64,000 bases of DNA from contig CAMBDY010000007.1 of the NCBI GenBank assembly GCA_945865525.1, positions 1 through 64,000 of the forward strand, given 5' to 3'. The DNA is from Nitrospira lenta (GTDB lineage: Bacteria; Nitrospirota; Nitrospiria; Nitrospirales; Nitrospiraceae). Shown piece by piece: positions 9,220-20,333 of the stretch. Numbering within the stretch: position 1 is the stretch's first letter; each line of letters opens with the position of its first letter. The translations under genes were made by a program, and so were the position numbers. Under the pieces are notes generated by a model. The model was not told the origin of the DNA. It ran no database searches and was given only the letters and a program-made list of their open reading frames with translations.

Positions 9220-10391
9220 AACAAGCATTGTTGGCATTGGCAGATGGCACCCTCTTCGAGGGGCGCGCGTTGGGATACGAAGGGGAGACGGCCGGCGAAG
9301 TCGTGTTTAACACAGCCATGACCGGCTATCAGGAAGTCTTGACCGATCCCTCCTATAAAGGACAGATCATCACGATGACCTGTCCTCACATCGGCAATTA
9401 CGGGGTGACGCCGGAGGATATTGAGTCGCGGAAGATCTGGGCCGAAGGGTTTGTCGTCAAAGAGGCCAGCACGCTCGCCAGCAACTGGCGCAGCAAGCAA
9501 CAGCTACAGGCCTACCTCCAGGAAGCGAAGATCGTCGGCATTGAGGGGCTAGATACCAGGGCCCTCACGCGTCATCTGCGTGAACATGGTTCGCAGCAGG
9601 GCCTCATTACCCATATCGAGACGGACGCCCGTCGTGCTGTAGCCAAGGCCAAGGCGGCCCCCAGCATCATTGGTCGGGATCTCGCGACCACTGTGACCTG
9701 TCAGACAGCCTATCAATGGATAGAGGGATCGGGTGAATGGATTCCTTCGCTCGGCAAGAAGCCCCGCGCCGCTGCGACCAAGCGGTGGCATGTTATCGCC
9801 TATGATTTCGGCGTAAAGCAGAATATCCTTCGTCAGCTCGTGGATGCCGGCTGCCATGTGACTGTCGTGCCGGCTTCGACGACGGCGAAACAGGTGGCGT
9901 CCCTCAGACCGGACGGGATTTTTCTTTCAAACGGCCCGGGCGATCCGGAAGGCGTGCCCTACGCGATTCAATCGGTGCGGGAACTGATCGGCCAATATCC
10001 GCTCTTCGGTATTTGTTTGGGTCATCAGATCCTCGGCCTCGCGTTGGGGTTCAAGACCTATAAGTTGAAGTTTGGCCACCATGGGGCGAACCATCCGGTC
10101 ATGAATCTGCGCACGAGACAGGTCGAGATTACTTCGCAGAACCATAATTTTGCGGTGCAAGTCACGCAGCCAATCACATCCGTGCCGGATCGTCCGCTCG
10201 TGGTTGAGACAACCTTCGGGAAAGTCGCCGTGACCCATGTAAGTTTGAACGACCATTCGATCGAAGGATTGGCCTGTGTGGATCGTCCGGTATTTTCGGT
10301 CCAGTATCACCCGGAAGCCTCTCCTGGCCCCCATGACTCTGGTTACTTATTTGCCGAGTTTACTCAGCTTATGGAGAAACAGCATGTATAA
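9216..10391 (+). CDS. carA: Carbamoyl-phosphate synthase small subunit
   Basis: CarA releases ammonia from glutamine and channels it to CarB. The N-terminal CPSase domain (1-150, with [13 protein letters not shown]) is followed by a class I glutamine amidotransferase domain: nucleophile Cys267 in FGICLGHQ, catalytic His365 and Glu367 in YHPEASPGP. At 391 residues the length is normal. It starts at GTG 9216, overlapping the previous stop by four bases. carB is not adjacent: sppA and an M48 peptidase gene separate the two, an unusual order. Confidence 0.96.
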   Translation: MKQALLALADGTLFEGRALGYEGETAGEVVFNTAMTGYQEVLTDPSYKGQIITMTCPHIGNYGVTPEDIESRKIWAEGFVVKEASTLASNWRSKQQLQAYLQEAKIVGIEGLDTRALTRHLREHGSQQGLITHIETDARRAVAKAKAAPSIIGRDLATTVTCQTAYQWIEGSGEWIPSLGKKPRAAATKRWHVIAYDFGVKQNILRQLVDAGCHVTVVPASTTAKQVASLRPDGIFLSNGPGDPEGVPYAIQSVRELIGQYPLFGICLGHQILGLALGFKTYKLKFGHHGANHPVMNLRTRQVEITSQNHNFAVQVTQPITSVPDRPLVVETTFGKVAVTHVSLNDHSIEGLACVDRPVFSVQYHPEASPGPHDSGYLFAEFTQLMEKQHV

Positions 10392-11352
10392 GATTGTCAC
10401 CATGGTTGGCCGGCTCTGTCTCTTCGTCATCATCGGTTTGCAATCAGGCTGCATCACGGTCAATCTAATCGAGCCCTCCGGGCCGGTGCGGGAAGTGCAG
10501 CTGAGCGGCACGGGCGACGGAAAAGTGCTGGTGCTGGATCTGTCCGGGGTCATCAGCGCGCAAGATAAAGACGGCCTCATGCCGCATCCCAATATGGTGG
10601 CCCTGTTCAAGGAAGAGCTGACGCGGGCCTCGAAAGACGACCAGATCAAGGCCCTGGTGCTTCGCATCAACAGTCCCGGTGGCACGGTGACCGCCTCGGA
10701 CATCCTTTATCACGAGTTGCGGGAGTTCAAGCTTAAAAAAAAGGTGCCCGTGATCGCCTCGATGATGGATGTGGCCGCATCTGGGGGCTATTACCTGGCC
10801 ATGGCGGCGGACAGTATTTGGGTCCATCCCTCGACGGTGACGGGGAGTATCGGCGTGATCATGCTGACCGTCAATGCGCGAGGCTTGCTGGAGAAAGTGG
10901 GACTCGAAGCCAACGCGATTACGTCCGGCCCCCGCAAAGATATGGGTTCGCCTTTTCGGGTGATGACGGTTGAAGAACGAGCCATTTTCCAAAGTGTGAT
11001 CGATTCGTTTTATCATCGGTTCCTGTTAGTGGTGGAGGAGGGGCGACCGCAACTGTCGTCTGCGCAGATCAGGAAACTGGCCGACGGGCGGATCTATTCA
11101 GGAGACCAGGCCAAGGCGGCGGGCTTGATTGACGAGATCGGGTATCTGGATGACGCGATCGAGATGGCCAAAAAAAAAGCTGGTCTGACGGAGGCGCGGG
11201 TCGTGACCTATGGGCACAGGGGCGAGTATCAGAATAATATCTATTCGCGTTTGTTCGGGACGAGCGCCGGCATGGCCGGGTTCGCCAATTTAGATTTGCT
11301 ATCGATGGTGCGGGGTGGAACGCCTCAGTTCATGTACCTTTGGATGCCGTAG
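10384..11352 (+). CDS. sppA: Signal peptide peptidase SppA-like S49 peptidase
   Basis: A membrane-anchored serine peptidase expected to degrade cleaved signal peptides. ATG 10384 lies inside the last codons of carA (eight-base overlap). The N-terminus is a signal anchor, and QSGC near residue 22 could be a loose lipobox. The S49 domain holds the catalytic serine in [12 protein letters not shown] and the lysine in [12 protein letters not shown], together with [10 protein letters not shown]. It has 322 residues, the short single-domain type. Six bases separate it from the M48 peptidase gene. Its place between carA and carB suggests shared transcription, not shared function. Confidence 0.9.
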   Translation: MYKIVTMVGRLCLFVIIGLQSGCITVNLIEPSGPVREVQLSGTGDGKVLVLDLSGVISAQDKDGLMPHPNMVALFKEELTRASKDDQIKALVLRINSPGGTVTASDILYHELREFKLKKKVPVIASMMDVAASGGYYLAMAADSIWVHPSTVTGSIGVIMLTVNARGLLEKVGLEANAITSGPRKDMGSPFRVMTVEERAIFQSVIDSFYHRFLLVVEEGRPQLSSAQIRKLADGRIYSGDQAKAAGLIDEIGYLDDAIEMAKKKAGLTEARVVTYGHRGEYQNNIYSRLFGTSAGMAGFANLDLLSMVRGGTPQFMYLWMP

Positions 11353-11358
11353 GTTGCC

Positions 11359-12321
11359 ATGGCACGTGCTGCTCAATCCATTGATCGAGCCTTAGCCACT
11401 CCCATTGGGCGGCGGGCGATGTTGGCGCTAGGCGCCCAGGGGGCGATGCGCCTCTGCGCCGCGCTCGGAGTCGGGGCCGCCATGAGTTTGTTCGGCAGCC
11501 TGACCGGCTGTTATCGCGCGCCAGGCACGGCTCGCGATCAGGTGATTTTCTTCTCCGAAGAGAAGGAAATGCAGTTTGGCTTGAGCGCCTACCGCGAGGT
11601 GTTGCGGTCAGCGCCCCTCAGCGACAATGCGGAAATCAACGAGCTGGTGCAACGGGTCGGACGGAGAATCGCGGCCGCCGCCAACAAGCCTGAGTATCAG
11701 TGGGAGTTTGCCGTCATTCAAGACGACAAGATGGTCAACGCCTTCGCGCTGCCTGGTGGAAAGGTGGCGATTTTCACCGGGATTCTCAAACATACGAAAG
11801 ACGACGTTGGATTGGCGACGGTGGTGGGGCATGAAGTCGCCCATGCGTTACAGCGGCATGGAGTGGAGCGGATGAGCCGGAGCATCCTGGATCAAATCGC
11901 GCAATTGGGGGCTTTGGCCGGGGCGGTCTCAGGCAGTGTCAACCCCGGTGCGATGCAGGGGCTCTTGGGCGCTTACGGAGTCAATGTGTCTTTGCCCTTC
12001 AACCGAAAACAGGAATCGGAAGCCGATTACGTCGGGCTCCGTTTGATGGCGCAAGCGGGATACGATCCGCGTGAGGCCGTTCCTTTTTGGGAGCGCATGA
12101 GTGGCTGCCCGAGGCAGATGATCGGTAAGGTCTGCTTCAGGTCGCAGCAGTCGATCCCGGAATTTTTGTCCACCCATCCGTCCGATTTAACTCGTATCAA
12201 CCAGATCGAATCCTGGCTTCCTGAGGCGCTCCAGCATTATCATGGGCCGGGGGGCGGGGTGGCTCCGCCGCCCGCTGCGCCATACAGGCCTGCGATCGGG
12301 CCCATGCCACAACCGAGCTAG
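11359..12321 (+). CDS. M48 family zinc metallopeptidase, probable lipoprotein (BepA/LoiP-like)
   Basis: A 320-residue periplasmic or outer-membrane-associated protease. An Arg-Arg-containing N-terminus leads to a hydrophobic segment and a lipobox SLTGC near residue 51. The zinc site is HEVAHALQRHG, with the third ligand in ESEADYVGLRLMAQAGYDP. Family knowledge ties such proteins to quality control of outer-membrane proteins. The tail is rich in Pro, Gly and Ala. The N-terminus is long for a lipoprotein signal, so an internal start is possible. carB follows 22 bases downstream. Confidence 0.88.
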   Translation: MARAAQSIDRALATPIGRRAMLALGAQGAMRLCAALGVGAAMSLFGSLTGCYRAPGTARDQVIFFSEEKEMQFGLSAYREVLRSAPLSDNAEINELVQRVGRRIAAAANKPEYQWEFAVIQDDKMVNAFALPGGKVAIFTGILKHTKDDVGLATVVGHEVAHALQRHGVERMSRSILDQIAQLGALAGAVSGSVNPGAMQGLLGAYGVNVSLPFNRKQESEADYVGLRLMAQAGYDPREAVPFWERMSGCPRQMIGKVCFRSQQSIPEFLSTHPSDLTRINQIESWLPEALQHYHGPGGGVAPPPAAPYRPAIGPMPQPS

Positions 12322-12343
12322 CTGACTTTAAAACGAGGTTTTT

Positions 12344-15300
12344 GTGCCAAGGCGAACAGATATTAAATCCATTCTATTGATCGGGTCCGGCCCGATCGTG
12401 ATCGGTCAGGCCTGTGAGTTCGACTATTCCGGCACGCAGGCCTGCAAAGCGCTGAAAGAGGAAGGCTACCGGGTCATTCTCATCAACAGCAATCCTGCCA
12501 CGATCATGACCGACCCGGAACTGGCCGATCGGACTTATGTAGAGCCAATCACGACCGAAGTGGTCGAAAAGGTGATCGAGCGAGAACGGCCAGACGCCCT
12601 GCTCCCGACCATGGGGGGCCAGACCGCGTTGAATACCACGATGGCCTTGGTCAAACGGGGGACGCTCGAAAAGTATGGTGTGAAACTGATCGGCGCCTCA
12701 GCCGAGGCGATCCATAAGGCCGAGGACCGCGAAGCCTTTAAACATGCGATGCAGCGAATCGGTTTGCGGGTACCGTCTAGCGGCACGGCCCATAACCGTG
12801 ATGAAGCCATCAAGATTCTCGAGCAGACCGGATTCCCTTCGATTATCCGTCCCTCCTTCACCATGGGCGGAACCGGCGGAAACATTGCCTATAACCGGGA
12901 AGAGTTCGAGAAGCTGATCGATTGGGCTTTGGCCATGAGTCCGGTCAGCCAGGTGCTGATTGAGGAATCGCTCATCGGATGGAAAGAATATGAACTCGAG
13001 GTGATGCGCGACCTCAAGGACAATGTCGTCATCATCTGTCCCATCGAGAACCTGGATCCGATGGGAGTCCATACGGGGGACAGCATCACTGTCGCGCCGG
13101 CCATGACCCTCTCGGACAAAGAGTATCAGCGTATGAGGGATGCCGCAGTCCGGATCATCCGCGAGATTGGCGTCGATACAGGCGGTTCGAACGTGCAGTT
13201 CGGCCTGGATCCCAAGAATGGCGACATGGTCGTCATCGAAATGAATCCGCGCGTGTCGAGAAGTTCCGCGCTCGCCTCCAAGGCGACGGGGTTCCCTATC
13301 GCCAAGATTGCGGCGAAGCTTGCCGTGGGCTATACGCTGGATGAAATCACCAACGACATCACCGGCGTGACCAAAGCCTCCTTCGAACCGACTATCGACT
13401 ATGTGGTGGTGAAGATCCCTCGCTTTACTTTCCAGAAGTTTCGTGGGGCCGATCCGACCCTCACGACGCAGATGAAATCGGTGGGCGAAGTGATGGCGAT
13501 CGGTCGCACCTTTAAAGAGGCTTTGCACAAGGCAATTCGTTCGTTGGAATTGAACATGAGCAGCCTCTCTTCGCGGGAGGGGTTGGATTGCGGCATCCCA
13601 GAGGGATTCGATAGGGCGCAGGGGCTGGAGCGGGTCCGGCAGCATCTGCGGACTCCGATTGCCGAGCGATTGTGGCATGTGGCGGACGGCATGCGTCTTG
13701 GTCTGTCGAACGGCGACCTCTTTGCCCTCACGATGATCGACCCCTGGTTCCTGGAACAGGTTCGGGAGTTGATTCAATTCGAAGCGGTGTTGGTCCGCCA
13801 GGCTGGTAAGAAGCCAGCGGTGCTTGAGGAGTCGCTCTTATGGCAGGCCAAGGAACTGGGGTTCTCGGATGATCGTATCGCGCAACTCATTGGCGGTACT
13901 GCTGCCTCGATCCGGAAGCAGCGGACCAAGCCCCAGGGCAAACGAGGCGTGACCTATAAGCGCGTGGACACCTGCGCCGCGGAGTTTGAAGCCCATACCC
14001 CCTATCTCTATTCGACCTACGGCAGTGAATGCGAGGCTCGCCCGACGGACCGGAAGAAAGTGATCATCCTCGGTAGCGGGCCAAACCGCATCGGGCAAGG
14101 GATTGAATTCGACTACTGTTGCGTCCATGCGGTCATGGCCCTGCGCGAAGAAGGCATCGAATCGATCATGGTGAATTGCAATCCTGAAACGGTGAGCACG
14201 GACTACGACACCTCGGATCGGCTCTATTTCGAGCCGCTGACAGAGGAAGACGTCCTCAATATCGTGGAGCGTGAACAGCCGCTGGGCGTCGTGCTGCAGT
14301 TCGGCGGGCAGACGCCCCTGAAGCTTGCCTTGCCTCTCTCCAAGGCCGGGGTGAAAATTTTGGGTACGAGTCCTGAGGCGATCGACCGGGCCGAAGATCG
14401 GGAACGATTCCGCGACCTCCTGGATAAACTGGGGCTCCGCCAGGCGGAGTGTGGTATGGCCCGATCCGTAGACGAGGCGTTGAAGATTGCGGCGCAGATC
14501 ACCTATCCGGTCATGGTGCGGCCTTCGTATGTGTTGGGCGGGCGGTCCATGCAGATCGTCTATGCCGAAGCAGGCTTGCTGGAATATATGACCACGGCGG
14601 TTAAGGCCTCGCCGAAACATCCGGTGCTGATCGACTGCTACCTTTCTGATGCAATCGAAGTCGATGTCGACGCCATTTCAGACGGGACGAACGTTGTGGT
14701 GGCAGGGATCATGGAGCATATCGAAGAAGCCGGGGTCCATTCAGGGGACTCGGCCTGTTCCTTGCCGCCCTATTCGCTCAAGCCGAGCGTCGTAGAAGAG
14801 ATTCGCCGGCAAATGAAGGCTCTGGCCCTGGAACTGGGCGTGATCGGTTTAATGAACGCGCAATTTGCCGTGAAAGAGGATACGATCTACGTGCTCGAGG
14901 TCAATCCACGAGGCTCGCGTACTGTGCCCTTTGTCAGTAAGGCCATCGGGGTGCCCTTGGCCAAGCTGGCCATGAAGGTGATGGTGGGCAAAACCTTGCC
15001 GGAACTGGGGTTCACCGAGGCCCCTGCGCCGGTGCATTTGTCCGTGAAAGAATCAGTATTCCCCTTCAATAAGTTTCCCGGGGTGGATGTCCTCTTGGGG
15101 CCGGAGATGAAGTCGACCGGCGAAGTGATGGGCATCGATCAGGATTTCGGTTGGGCCTTCGCCAAGTCCCAGGCGGGAGCCGGCGCGCCGCTACCCAAGG
15201 AAGGCACGGCCTTCATCAGCGTGAAAGAAAGCAATCGTCCCGCGGCGCTGGAGGTGGTGAAGCAGCTGCATAAGCTGGGGTTCAACATCCAGGCGACGAG

Positions 15301-15601
15301 CGGCACGGCTGGCTATTTGCGGGACCATGGGGTGCCGACGGAAACCGTGAACAAGGTCAAGGAAGGCCGCCCCCATATCGTGGACCATATCAAGAACGGG
15401 CAGGTGGCCTTGGTTGTGAATACTGTGAGCAACGCGGCGTCTCATGCCGATTCCTTGTCGATTCGCCGGGAGGCCTTGAATAGAGGGCTAGCCTATTATA
15501 CGACTATCCGGGGCGCGCGAGCGGCGGTCATGGGCATTGAAGCGATTTTGAAGACAGAGCTCACGATTCGGTCGTTACAGGAATATCACCACCACTTATA
15601 G
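12344..15601 (+). CDS. carB: Carbamoyl-phosphate synthase large subunit
   Basis: CarB makes carbamoyl phosphate from bicarbonate, ATP and ammonia supplied by CarA, for pyrimidines and arginine. It has 1085 residues with the duplicated ATP-grasp architecture: [18 protein letters not shown] begins the first half and [18 protein letters not shown] the second. An oligomerisation region lies between, and an MGS-like allosteric domain occupies the last 140 residues. The start is GTG 12344 after a GAGG ribosome site. It is separated from carA by two protease genes and followed by greA after 13 bases. Confidence 0.97.
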   Translation: MPRRTDIKSILLIGSGPIVIGQACEFDYSGTQACKALKEEGYRVILINSNPATIMTDPELADRTYVEPITTEVVEKVIERERPDALLPTMGGQTALNTTMALVKRGTLEKYGVKLIGASAEAIHKAEDREAFKHAMQRIGLRVPSSGTAHNRDEAIKILEQTGFPSIIRPSFTMGGTGGNIAYNREEFEKLIDWALAMSPVSQVLIEESLIGWKEYELEVMRDLKDNVVIICPIENLDPMGVHTGDSITVAPAMTLSDKEYQRMRDAAVRIIREIGVDTGGSNVQFGLDPKNGDMVVIEMNPRVSRSSALASKATGFPIAKIAAKLAVGYTLDEITNDITGVTKASFEPTIDYVVVKIPRFTFQKFRGADPTLTTQMKSVGEVMAIGRTFKEALHKAIRSLELNMSSLSSREGLDCGIPEGFDRAQGLERVRQHLRTPIAERLWHVADGMRLGLSNGDLFALTMIDPWFLEQVRELIQFEAVLVRQAGKKPAVLEESLLWQAKELGFSDDRIAQLIGGTAASIRKQRTKPQGKRGVTYKRVDTCAAEFEAHTPYLYSTYGSECEARPTDRKKVIILGSGPNRIGQGIEFDYCCVHAVMALREEGIESIMVNCNPETVSTDYDTSDRLYFEPLTEEDVLNIVEREQPLGVVLQFGGQTPLKLALPLSKAGVKILGTSPEAIDRAEDRERFRDLLDKLGLRQAECGMARSVDEALKIAAQITYPVMVRPSYVLGGRSMQIVYAEAGLLEYMTTAVKASPKHPVLIDCYLSDAIEVDVDAISDGTNVVVAGIMEHIEEAGVHSGDSACSLPPYSLKPSVVEEIRRQMKALALELGVIGLMNAQFAVKEDTIYVLEVNPRGSRTVPFVSKAIGVPLAKLAMKVMVGKTLPELGFTEAPAPVHLSVKESVFPFNKFPGVDVLLGPEMKSTGEVMGIDQDFGWAFAKSQAGAGAPLPKEGTAFISVKESNRPAALEVVKQLHKLGFNIQATSGTAGYLRDHGVPTETVNKVKEGRPHIVDHIKNGQVALVVNTVSNAASHADSLSIRREALNRGLAYYTTIRGARAAVMGIEAILKTELTIRSLQEYHHHL

Positions 15602-15614
15602 AGGACGTTATACT

Positions 15615-16091
15615 ATGCCGACACCGATCACGCGAAAGGGGCACGAGGCACTTCAGGCAGAGCTTGATCGCCTTCGCAAAGTCGAACGCGCCAAAAATAT
15701 CGAAGCCATCGCCGAAGCGCGAGCCCATGGCGACTTGAGCGAGAATGCGGAGTACGATGCCGCCAAGGAGCGCCAGGGGTTCATCGAATCGCGCATCATC
15801 GAGCTCGGATCGAAGCTAGCCGACGCCCGCATCATCGAAACGGCAGGGCGGGTCTCCGAGACCATCGTGTTCGGCGCCACCGTGGTCGTGATCGAACAGG
15901 AGTCGCAGTCGAAGCGTCAATACACGCTGGTGGGCCAGGATGAAGCCGATATGAAAGTGAACCGCATCTCGATTCAGTCTCCGGTCGGCAAGGCGCTCAT
16001 CGGCAAGCGTGTCGGCGAGTTCGTCGAGGTGAAGACACCGGTCAAGATCGTCGAATACGAAGTGGTGGAGATTCGCTTCGAGGAGCTGTAG
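15615..16091 (+). CDS. greA: Transcription elongation factor GreA
   Basis: GreA rescues backtracked RNA polymerase by stimulating transcript cleavage through the secondary channel. The 158 residues show the N-terminal coiled coil with its acidic tip (HGDLSENAEYDAAKERQ, about residues 38-54) and the C-terminal FKBP-like domain (VGKALIGKRVGEFVEVKTP). It is the last gene of the pyr operon on the plus strand and is convergent with bioA. A GC-rich hairpin-like sequence around 16180-16205 could mark the transcript end, but it has no T run. Confidence 0.95.
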   Translation: MPTPITRKGHEALQAELDRLRKVERAKNIEAIAEARAHGDLSENAEYDAAKERQGFIESRIIELGSKLADARIIETAGRVSETIVFGATVVVIEQESQSKRQYTLVGQDEADMKVNRISIQSPVGKALIGKRVGEFVEVKTPVKIVEYEVVEIRFEEL

Positions 16092-16214
16092 TGCCCCCCC
16101 TCACGGACTGCAAGGCCGTCATAATTACGACACCAACCTACGAAGGTGGGACCGTATTCCCTAAGCGTTTAGCGAGTAAGGAGGGTGGCTGGCCGCTCCC
16201 TCCCCCCTCGTGTT

Positions 16215-17603
16215 CTAGGGGCGTTGTCCGGATGCTAGCGCTAGCGTTGTGGCTTCAATCGACGCTTGTAGGATTTTGATCATGCTGGTGAGTTCTGAGA
16301 GCGACGTGCTGAGTGGCGGCATGAGGATGAGGATGTTGCCGATTGGGCGGAGTAGGAGTCCACGGCTGCGCGCCTCTATCGATGCGCGATGTCCGATTTG
16401 CGCTTCGAGCGGATAGGGTTTCTTAGTTCCCTTATCTTCCACCAACTCGATGGCGGCCATCAATCCACGCTGTCGGATATTCCCAACATGAGACAGTTGC
16501 CGGAGCGGTTGGAGGAGCCGCGTCATCGTTTTGATCTTGGGTTGCAGCTTCGCAAGCGTCTTTTCTTTTTTGAATACATTGAGATTCGCTAGGGCCACGG
16601 CACAGCCAAGAGGATTGCCTGTGTAGCTGTGGCCGTGGAAGAAGGTCTTGAAGTCTTCGTACTTGCCAAGAAAACCTTGGTAGATCTCGTCGGTGGTCAC
16701 GGTCGCCGCTAGGGGCATGTAGCCACCGGTTAGGCCTTTGCTAATCGCCATTAAGTCCGGGGTGACGCCTTCATGCTGACAGGCGAACATTTTGCCGGTA
16801 CGGCCGAAGCCGGTAGCCACTTCGTCGGCGATTAAGAGCACATTGTATTTTGTGCAGAGCTCACGGATTCTTTTCAGATAGCCGGGCGGGGCCGTGATCA
16901 TCCCGGCGGCGGCTTGTACTAATGGCTCGATGATGAAACCGGCTAAGTCACGGTGTTGTTCTTTGAGTATTCGTTCAATTGGGTCAAGGCAGGCCATCTG
17001 GCAGGAGGGATAGGTCTGATTGAGTGGGCAGCGATAACAATAGGGTGGATCGGCTTCCAGGGTGGGAAAGAGGAGGGATTTGAACCGTGCATGGAAGAGC
17101 TCAATGCTGCCAACGCTGATTGCTCCAATAGTGTCGCCGTGATAAGCCAGCTTGAGATGCAGGAATGTATTCTTTGGACCTAAGTTGGGATGTCGTTGCT
17201 GCCAGTACTGAATTGCCATTTTGAGCGAGACTTCCACTGCCGTTGATCCATTGTCGGAATAAAACACACGCTTTAGGCCCTTTGGCATGATCCGAATGAG
17301 TTCGCGCGCGAGCTGAATAGCTGGCGGATTAGAGAGGCCGAGGAAGGTGGAATGGGCGATCTTGTCGAGTTGGTTTTTGAGGGCTCGGTCGAGCGCTGGA
17401 TGGCGATGCCCATGCAGATTGACCCAGATGGAGGAGGTTCCGTCGAGGTACTTCTTCCCCTCCGTATCTATGAGGTAGGACCCCTTCCCTCGCTCAATAA
17501 TCAGCGGTTCTTGCTGCTCCCATTGCTGCATTTGGGTGAAGGGATGCCAGAGATAGGTCCGGTCCCAATCCGCGAGTGTGGCCGTGCGATATTTTTTAGC
17601 CAT
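16215..17603 (-). CDS. bioA: Adenosylmethionine-8-amino-7-oxononanoate aminotransferase
   Basis: BioA is a PLP enzyme that makes 7,8-diaminopelargonate in biotin synthesis. WHPFTQM (19-25), the aspartate region IADEVATGFGRTG (258-270) and PLP lysine K289 in AISKGLTGGYMPL are present. The start is set at 17603 because AAGGA lies three bases before this ATG; the open frame upstream adds 34 unlikely residues. The 462-residue protein has four cysteines at 189, 192, 201 and 205 (CYRC, then CQMAC), seen in some BioA/BioK enzymes and able to bind a metal. No other bio gene is in the window. It is divergent from lepA. Confidence 0.92.
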   Translation of the reverse strand: MAKKYRTATLADWDRTYLWHPFTQMQQWEQQEPLIIERGKGSYLIDTEGKKYLDGTSSIWVNLHGHRHPALDRALKNQLDKIAHSTFLGLSNPPAIQLARELIRIMPKGLKRVFYSDNGSTAVEVSLKMAIQYWQQRHPNLGPKNTFLHLKLAYHGDTIGAISVGSIELFHARFKSLLFPTLEADPPYCYRCPLNQTYPSCQMACLDPIERILKEQHRDLAGFIIEPLVQAAAGMITAPPGYLKRIRELCTKYNVLLIADEVATGFGRTGKMFACQHEGVTPDLMAISKGLTGGYMPLAATVTTDEIYQGFLGKYEDFKTFFHGHSYTGNPLGCAVALANLNVFKKEKTLAKLQPKIKTMTRLLQPLRQLSHVGNIRQRGLMAAIELVEDKGTKKPYPLEAQIGHRASIEARSRGLLLRPIGNILILMPPLSTSLSELTSMIKILQASIEATTLALASGQRP

Positions 17604-17698
17604 GGTCCTTCGAGTCTGCGTGAAACAGGTGAGGGAGGCGGATTGTGGGCGCCAACAGAATCCCGGTGCGGCGCGGATTATACGAGGGGGCGCGTACT

Positions 17699-17727
17699 TT
17701 GACAACCGGAGAGGCAGTAACTATAAT
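17699..17727 (+). promoter_or_regulatory. Consensus sigma-70 promoter of lepA
   Basis: TTGACA (17699-17704), exactly 17 bases, then TATAAT (17722-17727): all twelve positions match the consensus. The transcript should start near 17734, giving a leader of only about 25 bases before the TTG start of lepA. Confidence 0.88.
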
Positions 17728-17758
17728 GAGTTGATTTTATTGAAAAAAGAGTTAGCAT

Positions 17759-19558
17759 TTGCAAAGACTTATACGTAATTTCTCAATTATTGCTCATATC
17801 GATCACGGCAAATCGACCCTCGCTGACCGGATCCTTGACGTAACTGGTGCGGTGACTGCCCGAGAGGCCAAGGAGCAGATCCTTGATGCGATGGATCTGG
17901 AACGGGAACGGGGCATCACGATCAAGGCCCATGCGGTCGCCATCCGGTATAAAGCCAAGGATGGGGAGACCTATGCCTTGCATTTGATCGATACGCCTGG
18001 TCACGTAGACTTCACATATGAGGTCTCACGCAGTCTTGCCGCATGCGAAGGAGCACTCTTGCTCGTCGATGCCACACAGGGTGTTCAGGCGCAAACCATT
18101 GCCAATGTGAATTTGGCCATGGCGAACAACCTCACGATCATTCCGGTTATCAATAAAATTGATCTGGCCAGCGCCGATGTCGAGGGCACCAAACGGTCGA
18201 TTGCCGATGTACTGATGCTAGATGCGACCGATGCCCTCTTGATCAGCGCGAAAGAAGGCAAGGGCGTGCCGGAAGTGCTAGAGTCCGTCATCGAGCGAAT
18301 TCCCCCGCCTTCCGGCGATACGACTGCCCCGCTGAAGGCGCTCATCTTCGATTCCTGGTTCGACAACTATCAGGGGGTGATCGTGCTGGCGCGGATCGTG
18401 GACGGCTCCGTACGGCCCGGCATGAAGATCAAAGTCATGTCAAACGAGCGGGTGTTTGAAGTGATGGAGGTCGGCCAATTTAGCCCGAAGCGAACGAAGA
18501 AGACTGAGCTATTAACCGGCGAAGCGGGCTATCTCTGCGCCAATATGCGTGAAGTTGCCGACGTCAAGATCGGTGATACCCTCACAGATGCGGTGACGCC
18601 CACGCGCACGCCGTTCCCTGGTTATAAAGAAGTGAAGCCGTTAGTGTTCTGCGGACTCTATCCCACCGACACGGCCCGCTACGAAGATTTGCGGGATGCG
18701 CTGATCAAACTGCGATTGAACGACTCCTCGTTCGTCTACGAGCCGGAGACCTCGCTCGCATTGGGGTTTGGGTTTCGCTGCGGCTTCCTGGGCCTTCTCC
18801 ATATGGAAATCATTCAGGAGCGGCTGGAGCGTGAATATAATTTGACGCTCCTGACCACCGCGCCGACTGTTGTCTATCGTGTGTTGCTAACTAATGGTGA
18901 CGTGCTGGAGGTCAATAATCCCTCGCAGCTCCCGCCTCCCAGTAGCATCGAATCGTTCGAGGAACCGTTCATTCTGGCCTCGGTCATTACGCCAGAGCGA
19001 TACATGGGGGCTATTATCCAGCTCTGTCAGGAGCGCCGAGGGATTCAACGAGGTATGCAATTTCTCGACCCGACGAGGGTGACGATCAGTTATGAAATGC
19101 CGCTCAACGAAGTCATTCTCGATTTTTACGACAAGCTGAAGTCGCGTACACAGGGCTATGCGTCGCTAGATTATGAATTGCTTGGCTATCGCTCATCCGA
19201 TCTCGTGCGGCTCGATATCCTCTTGAACGGTGAGTCGGTTGATGCCTTGTCCTTCATTACCCACAAAGATCGGTCCATTCAGCGTGGGCGTCAGCTAGCT
19301 GAGAAAATGAAAGAGCTCATTCCTCGGCAGATGTACGAGATCGCGATTCAGGCCGCGATTGGGAGTAAGATCATCGCGCGCGAAACGATTGGCGCCATGA
19401 AGAAGAACGTCTTGGCGAAATGCTATGGCGGCGATATCACGCGCAAGCGCAAGCTCCTCGAGAAACAGAAGGAAGGGAAGAAGCGTATGAAATCCGTGGG
19501 GAACGTGGAAGTGCCGCAAGAGGCCTTCCTCGCCATTCTGAAAGTCGGTGACGAGTGA
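17759..19558 (+). CDS. lepA: Elongation factor 4 (LepA)
   Basis: LepA is a ribosome-associated GTPase that remobilises stalled or mistranslocated ribosomes. The G motifs are [17 protein letters not shown] and NKIDLASAD, and the C-terminal LepA-specific domain ends [16 protein letters not shown]. At 599 residues the length is normal. The start must be TTG 17759: an in-frame TAG lies at 17753-17755 and the codons from TTG match the usual LepA N-terminus ([15 protein letters not shown]). The ribosome site is weak. It heads the lepA-lepB-hldE-kdsB group and is driven by the promoter at 17699. Confidence 0.96.
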   Translation: MQRLIRNFSIIAHIDHGKSTLADRILDVTGAVTAREAKEQILDAMDLERERGITIKAHAVAIRYKAKDGETYALHLIDTPGHVDFTYEVSRSLAACEGALLLVDATQGVQAQTIANVNLAMANNLTIIPVINKIDLASADVEGTKRSIADVLMLDATDALLISAKEGKGVPEVLESVIERIPPPSGDTTAPLKALIFDSWFDNYQGVIVLARIVDGSVRPGMKIKVMSNERVFEVMEVGQFSPKRTKKTELLTGEAGYLCANMREVADVKIGDTLTDAVTPTRTPFPGYKEVKPLVFCGLYPTDTARYEDLRDALIKLRLNDSSFVYEPETSLALGFGFRCGFLGLLHMEIIQERLEREYNLTLLTTAPTVVYRVLLTNGDVLEVNNPSQLPPPSSIESFEEPFILASVITPERYMGAIIQLCQERRGIQRGMQFLDPTRVTISYEMPLNEVILDFYDKLKSRTQGYASLDYELLGYRSSDLVRLDILLNGESVDALSFITHKDRSIQRGRQLAEKMKELIPRQMYEIAIQAAIGSKIIARETIGAMKKNVLAKCYGGDITRKRKLLEKQKEGKKRMKSVGNVEVPQEAFLAILKVGDE

Positions 19559-20325
19559 GCGGGGACACAAACCTTCCGCCGGTGGATGGTCTGGCGTCTG
19601 TGGCTCTCGAGGAGCGGGCAGAGGCGTCGGCTCTTACCCGCGATGAACCGTCTGTCGCGCAGCTTGGTAGAAAGTCGATCTTTCGTGAGTATGCGGAAGC
19701 CATTGTCGTCGCGATGCTACTAGCCTTTGCAATCCGGGTGTTCATCGTCCAGGCCTTTAAGATTCCTTCCGGCTCAATGATCCCTACCCTGTTGGTCGGG
19801 GACCATATCCTGGTCAGTAAGTTATCTTATGGTATTCAATGGCCAAGCCAGTGCAAGTTTCATGTGGCGTTGCCTCCCGTCAATTGCTACGCCTCGGAGG
19901 CACTTATCCAATTTGGTAAGCCCCAGCGGGGCGACGTCATCGTGTTCCGGTTCCCTGAAGATGAGGACAAAGATTTCATTAAGCGTGTGGTGGGGACTCC
20001 TGGTGATACTGTGCAGGTGCTCAACAAGGCCATCCTGGTAAACGGGACGGTGCTCGACGATAAACTCTTTACGCAACGGATCGATCCGGGAATCATTGAC
20101 GGCGTCATCAATCCACGCGACAATTTCGGGCCGGTGACCGTGCCGGATGACGCCTACTTTGTGATGGGCGATAATCGCGATCAAAGTCTGGATAGCCGGT
20201 TTTGGGGGTATGTGCGAGAGGAGAAGATCCGCGGGAGGGCGTTTCGCATCTACTGGTCGTGGAGCGGACAGGGCGAATGGACGGAGTGGGTCAGATGGGA
20301 TCGATTCGGCAAAGCCATTCAGTAA
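19555..20325 (+). CDS. lepB: Type I signal peptidase
   Basis: LepB removes signal peptides from exported proteins at the outer face of the inner membrane. One clear membrane segment (about 48-66) precedes catalytic Ser74 in PSGSMIPTL, and catalytic Lys143 lies in KDFIKRVVG. The [14 protein letters not shown] box is near residue 205. It has 256 residues, with an insert of about 30 residues between the serine and lysine boxes that contains two cysteines (100 and 111). It starts at GTG 19555, overlapping the lepA stop by four bases. Confidence 0.95.
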   Translation: MSGDTNLPPVDGLASVALEERAEASALTRDEPSVAQLGRKSIFREYAEAIVVAMLLAFAIRVFIVQAFKIPSGSMIPTLLVGDHILVSKLSYGIQWPSQCKFHVALPPVNCYASEALIQFGKPQRGDVIVFRFPEDEDKDFIKRVVGTPGDTVQVLNKAILVNGTVLDDKLFTQRIDPGIIDGVINPRDNFGPVTVPDDAYFVMGDNRDQSLDSRFWGYVREEKIRGRAFRIYWSWSGQGEWTEWVRWDRFGKAIQ

Positions 20326-20333
20326 ATAAAGCC

